From contig CAVSRU010000005.1 of assembly GCA_963730535.1 (NCBI GenBank), positions 186,001 to 250,000 of the forward strand: DNA of 64,000 nt, read 5' to 3'. Positions 60,720-64,000 of the stretch are shown here, piece after piece. Position 1 is the first letter of the stretch. Each line of letters starts with the position of its first letter. The position numbers and the translations under genes were made by a program. The notes under the pieces were generated by a model that made no database searches, was not told where the DNA came from, and was given only the letters and a program-made list of their open reading frames with translations. Origin of the DNA: DASSUW01 sp963730535. Lineage in GTDB: Bacteria; Actinomycetota; Thermoleophilia; Solirubrobacterales; Solirubrobacteraceae.

Positions 60720-61414
60720 GCCGCCGCCCGCGTCCAGGGGGTGACCGCCCTCTGGAGGCCGAGGATCAGCAGGTCGAGCACCACCGCGAGGCCGATCGCC
60801 AGGCCAGCGGCGACCAGCACGTTGGACCGGAAGTTGATGTCGTCGAACAGGGCGCCGCCGAGGCCGCCGGCGCCGGCCAGGAAGGCGAGCGAGCCCAGGC
60901 CGACGGTGGTGGTGACCGCGATCCGCAGCCCGGCCATGATCTCCGGCAGCGCGAGCGGCAGCTCGACCCGCCACAGCAGCTGGCGCGACGTCAGACCCAT
61001 CCCGCGCCCGGCGTCGCGCGCATCTTCGGGGACGTTGTCGAGGCCGGCCATGATGTTGCGGAAGAGGATCAGCAGCGTGTACGCGACGAGCGCGATGATC
61101 GCCGTGGTGTTCCCTCGGCCGGTGAGCGGCAGGAGCAGGAAGAACACCGCGACGCTCGGCAGCGTGTAGAGGATCCCGGTCACCTGCGTGATCGGCGGCG
61201 CCAGCCAGCGCCGCCGGTGGGCGAGCAGCGCGAGGGTGAACGCGATCGCGAAGCCGATGCCGACCGACACGAGCGTGAGGTAGACGTGCTCCCAGAACGG
61301 GCTGACGTAGCGATCGAAGTTGTCGGCGATCCAGTCCGGGCAGATCCCGTTGTCGGCCACGCAGTCCGCGCCGGTCCGGTCGTGCGTCTCGAGCTGGGCG
61401 AAGAGGGCCGTCAC
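60716..61414 (-). CDS. Quaternary-amine ABC transporter permease (OpuCB/CD-like, 1)
   Basis: A 232-aa permease with about five to six helices and EAA loop DAGRGMGLTSRQLLWRVELPLALPEIMAGLR. An N-terminal tail with two Cys (ADCVADNGICPDW) faces outward before helix 1. GTG start overlapping the ATPase stop. Proteins 1 and 2 are distant paralogues and probably form a heterodimer. Confidence 0.9.
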   Translation of the reverse strand: MTALFAQLETHDRTGADCVADNGICPDWIADNFDRYVSPFWEHVYLTLVSVGIGFAIAFTLALLAHRRRWLAPPITQVTGILYTLPSVAVFFLLLPLTGRGNTTAIIALVAYTLLILFRNIMAGLDNVPEDARDAGRGMGLTSRQLLWRVELPLALPEIMAGLRIAVTTTVGLGSLAFLAGAGGLGGALFDDINFRSNVLVAAGLAIGLAVVLDLLILGLQRAVTPWTRAAA

Positions 61415-62577
61415 GCCGCCTCCGGCGTCGCCGCGATCACGTGCGAGAGCAGCTCGATCGAGAGCACGCCGACCACGCGGCCCTGCGGGTCGACGACCGG
61501 GCCGTACTGCACCTCGTGGGCCAGCAGGTCGCTCAGCGCGTCGCGCAGCACGTCGTCCAGCTCGACGACCGGCTCGGGCGACGACGCGAGGTCGGCGCGC
61601 ACGCGCTCCTCGGCCAGGCCGCGCTCGGTGAGCCAGCCGAGCGGTCGCCCGCCGTCGTCGACCGCCAGCGGATACGGCACCTCGGACGCCGCGGCGCGGG
61701 TGCGCGCCTCCGCCACCGGCTCGCCCTCGCGGACGAGCGGCGCCGTCCACAGGTCGACGTCGCGAACGCGCTGGAGGGCGAGGCGCTTGAGCGCCCGGTC
61801 GGCGCCCACGAAGTCCTCCACGAACCGGTTCGCGGGACTCATCAGCAGCTCGGCGGGCGGGGCGTACTGGGCGAGGATCCCGCCCTCCTGGAGGATCGCG
61901 ATGCGGTCGCCCATCTTGATCGCCTCGTCGATGTCGTGGGTGACGAAGACGGTCGTCTTGCGGATCTCGGCCTGCAGGCGCAGGAACTCGTTCTGGAGCC
62001 GCTCGCGGTTGATCGGGTCGATCGCTCCGAACGGCTCGTCCATCAGCATCAGCGGCGGGTCGGCGGCGAGGGCGCGGGCGACGCCGACGCGCTGGCGCTG
62101 GCCGCCCGAGAGCTGGGCCGGATAGCGGCCGCTCATCTCGCGCGGCAGGCCGATCAGGTCGAGCAGCTCCTCGACCCGCGCCGCCGTGCGCCTGCGGTCC
62201 CAGCCCAGCAGCCGGGGGACGGTGGCGATGTTCTCGCCGATCGAGCGGTGCGGGAAGAGGCCGATCTGCTGGATCACGTAGCCGATGTCGCGCCGCAGCT
62301 CGACCTCGTCGCGCTCCCGCACGCTGCGGCCGCCGACGAGGATGTCGCCGTCTGTGATGTCGATCATGCGGTTGACCATGCGCATGGCGGTGGTCTTGCC
62401 GCAGCCGGAGGGCCCGACGAGCACGCAGATCTCGCCGGCCGGGACCTCGAGCGTGAGGTGGTCGACCGCCAGCCCGTCGGATCCCGGGTAGCGCTTGGTG
62501 GCAGCGCGGAACTCCAGCGAAGCTGCCTGACGGGACGCGGACGGCCCCTCGGACTGGGCGGTGTTGGCTGTCGTCAC
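61411..62577 (-). CDS. Quaternary-amine ABC transporter ATP-binding protein with CBS domains (OpuCA/ProV-like)
   Basis: A 388-aa ATPase that drives the importer. Walker A GPSGCGKTT (about 54-62), signature LSGGQRQRVGVARALA (about 158-173), Walker B LMLMDEPFGAID, H-loop VTHDIDEA. Residues about 270-385 hold two CBS-type repeats that in OpuA sense ionic strength. The GTG start is the first gene of the operon; 57 bases separate it from gatD upstream, so the promoter may lie there or further up. Confidence 0.93.
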   Translation of the reverse strand: MTTANTAQSEGPSASRQAASLEFRAATKRYPGSDGLAVDHLTLEVPAGEICVLVGPSGCGKTTAMRMVNRMIDITDGDILVGGRSVRERDEVELRRDIGYVIQQIGLFPHRSIGENIATVPRLLGWDRRRTAARVEELLDLIGLPREMSGRYPAQLSGGQRQRVGVARALAADPPLMLMDEPFGAIDPINRERLQNEFLRLQAEIRKTTVFVTHDIDEAIKMGDRIAILQEGGILAQYAPPAELLMSPANRFVEDFVGADRALKRLALQRVRDVDLWTAPLVREGEPVAEARTRAAASEVPYPLAVDDGGRPLGWLTERGLAEERVRADLASSPEPVVELDDVLRDALSDLLAHEVQYGPVVDPQGRVVGVLSIELLSHVIAATPEAA

Positions 62578-62634
62578 AGAGGAGACCCGATGCGTCAGGT
62601 CGCAGGCAAGCCTACCCTCTCGCCGCGAGCCGAC

Positions 62635-63369
62635 TCAGATTCCGGCGGCTCGGCGCGCTGCCGCGTGCGCCGCGGACTCGAGCGCGTCGTCGAGCGGCGC
62701 CAGCTCGGACGGCTCTACGGCGAGCGCCATGGCGGTCAGCCAGTCGGCGAAGTGGGCGTTCTTGGGAAGCAACGGACCGTGGAGATAGGTGCCGACCACG
62801 GTGCCGCGCGGACCGCCTCGCACCCCCTCGTAGCCGGACCGCCCGTCGTTGCCGTGCCCGCGCAGCACCCGGCCGAGCGGCTGCGCGCCGGGGCCGAGCC
62901 GCGTGCGCCCGCCGTGGTTCTCGAAGCCGGCCAGCACCTGGCCGTCGTCAAGCTCGATCGCCACGTTGCCGATCAGCCGCGGACCGTCCTCGCGCACGGT
63001 CTCGAGGTCGACGAGCCCGACGCCCGGGAGGCGCTCGCCGCCCATGACGTAGCCGTGCCCGAGCAGCTGGTAGCCGCCGCAGACCGCGAACACGACCGCT
63101 CCGCGCTCGGCGGCCGCGTGCAGGGCGTCGCGCTTGGTCTCGACCATGTCGCGCGCGCAGAGCGCCTGGTCGCGGTCCTGGCCGCCGCCGATGTAGAGCA
63201 GGTCGTGGGCGTCGGGATCGAGCGCCTCGCCGAGGCCGATGCCGCGCAGCTCGAAGCCGAGGCCGCGCCACGCGCAGCGCCGCTCGAGCAGCAGCAGGTT
63301 CCCGCGGTCGGCGTAGATGTTGAGCAGGTCGGGGTACAGCGCGCCGACGCGCAGCGTCCGCTCAGCCAC
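62635..63369 (-). CDS. gatD: Type 1 glutamine amidotransferase, GatD/CobB-like
   Basis: A 244-aa class I amidotransferase of the GatD type, the glutaminase subunit that with MurT amidates D-Glu of lipid II in actinobacteria and Firmicutes. Nucleophile Cys in VFAVCGGYQLLG (about 93-104), catalytic His in YLHGPLLPKN, and substrate loop YIGGGQDRDQ are present. MurT is not in the window; a methyltransferase gene overlaps its start by 8 bases instead. MurT may lie beyond the right edge. Confidence 0.85.
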   Translation of the reverse strand: MAERTLRVGALYPDLLNIYADRGNLLLLERRCAWRGLGFELRGIGLGEALDPDAHDLLYIGGGQDRDQALCARDMVETKRDALHAAAERGAVVFAVCGGYQLLGHGYVMGGERLPGVGLVDLETVREDGPRLIGNVAIELDDGQVLAGFENHGGRTRLGPGAQPLGRVLRGHGNDGRSGYEGVRGGPRGTVVGTYLHGPLLPKNAHFADWLTAMALAVEPSELAPLDDALESAAHAAARRAAGI

Positions 63370-64000
63370 GCAGGATCACCACCTCCGAGCCGACGTGGTC
63401 GTCGGTCGGCTCGATCTGGCGGGTCGGCTCCGGGCGCAGGCCGGCGGCGGCGCCCTCGGCGATCAGGCTGTCGGCCGTGAGCCGCGCGAGCACGATCACG
63501 TCCTCCTCGCTGGTGCGCTCCCCGCCGGGCGCGATCGTGTGCCTCAGGCGCTCGATCCGCGTGCCCTCCGGCCGCTCGCGGACCGCCGTCGGCTGGGAGA
63601 CGTACCGCCAGCCGTCGCGCTCGGCCACGTCGGGGAGCGGCATCAGCGTGCCGTCCTCGAAGCTCTCGAGCTCCTCGGCGATGGCCAGCGCCACGAGCCC
63701 ACCCGGCGTGACCGCGCGCCGGGCCGACGCGAAGAAGCCGCCGCGCGCGGCGGCCCCGGGCAGCAGCTGGATCGTCTGCATCGGCACCGCCACGAGCGCG
63801 AAGGCGCGCTCGCCGGCGTCGAAGCCGGCGGCGTCGGCGACCATGGTGCGGACGCGGAGCCCGGCGGCGGCGGCCCGCTCCCGCAGCACGCCCAGCAGCT
63901 CGGCGTCGCGGTCGAGCGCGGTGACGTCGTGCCCGGCGGCGGCCAGGCGCAGCGCGACGCGCCCGGTCCCGGCGCCGACGTCGAGCACCGAACCGTCCGC
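63362..64000 (-). CDS. Class I SAM-dependent methyltransferase (5' end beyond window)
   Basis: A SAM methyltransferase with motif I LDVGAGTGRVALRLA, acidic motif ALDRD and motif SARRAVTPGGLVALAI. The frame is still open at the window edge (it reads ADGSV before LDVGAG), so the N-terminus is missing here; a GTG at 63988 is too close to motif I to be the real start. The substrate is unknown. It is the gene before gatD on this strand and overlaps it. Confidence 0.8.
   Translation of the reverse strand, partial: ADGSVLDVGAGTGRVALRLAAAGHDVTALDRDAELLGVLRERAAAAGLRVRTMVADAAGFDAGERAFALVAVPMQTIQLLPGAAARGGFFASARRAVTPGGLVALAIAEELESFEDGTLMPLPDVAERDGWRYVSQPTAVRERPEGTRIERLRHTIAPGGERTSEEDVIVLARLTADSLIAEGAAAGLRPEPTRQIEPTDDHVGSEVVILRG

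Overview
The window reads as one continuous chromosomal segment of a high-G+C actinobacterium. Almost every codon ends in G or C, and long shadow reading frames lie opposite most genes. An actinobacterial-type DapD, an Rv2578c-like radical SAM protein, CGAAC-N4-GTTCG and GTTTCACGTG-type DNA signals, RNase Y together with RNase J, and the gene order (rimP-nusA-ylxR-infB-rbfA-nrnA-truB-ribF, pnp-M16-dapB, ftsK-rodZ-cinA-thpR-recA-recX-rny-miaB) suggest Actinomycetota, probably a deep lineage such as Thermoleophilia/Solirubrobacterales. That placement is inference. No tRNA, rRNA, CRISPR array, transposase or prophage was recognised.

Layout. 1-9582: translation and RNA operon (TPR protein; rimP, nusA, ylxR, infB, ylxP, rbfA, nrnA, truB, ribF), a diguanylate cyclase and rpsO. 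9619-13761: two thiol-redox proteins, two ECF sigma/anti-sigma pairs facing each other, and a cupredoxin lipoprotein between them. 13818-17095: an FAD oxidoreductase, a decayed FtsX-type permease fragment and a saccharopine-dehydrogenase-like reductase. 17212-24827: pnp, M16 peptidase, dapB, a small protein, a diguanylate cyclase fragment, dapA and RNase J. 24835-33252: MFS exporter, two tandem HD-GYP c-di-GMP phosphodiesterases, membrane hydrolase, CheY-like regulator and a two-component system. 33586-42121: ftsK, rodZ, cinA, thpR, recA, recX, rny. 42087-50098: an AbiEi-like/DUF559 protein, miaB, an RTX-type secreted protein, a radical SAM protein behind an SOS-box-like palindrome, an SDR, a FIST protein and miaA. 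50095-53992: dapF-dapD converging on dapC-dapE; with dapB and dapA elsewhere in the window this is nearly a full succinylase lysine/diaminopimelate pathway. 54065-64000: hflX, MFS transporter, DUF2461, dUTPase, subtilase, a four-gene OpuC/ProU-type ABC transporter, gatD and a partial methyltransferase.

Themes: (1) core translation, RNA decay and recombination genes packed with 1-4 base start/stop overlaps; (2) c-di-GMP turnover (one cyclase, two HD-GYP enzymes, one dead cyclase fragment), with a GGAC..GTCC palindrome about 55-60 bases upstream of three consecutive genes; (3) lysine/peptidoglycan precursor synthesis. The most unusual signals are a family of three ~200-base intergenic elements with shared ~27-base terminal inverted repeats and exchangeable palindromic cores (15795-15994, 21712-21912, 33304-33523), a parS-like site inside ftsK written in otherwise rare codons, a DapF whose two catalytic cysteines are both serine, a competing-hairpin leader before rimP-nusA, a hairpin whose loop holds the start codon of the AbiEi-like gene, and an rpsO frame that misses its stop by one base.
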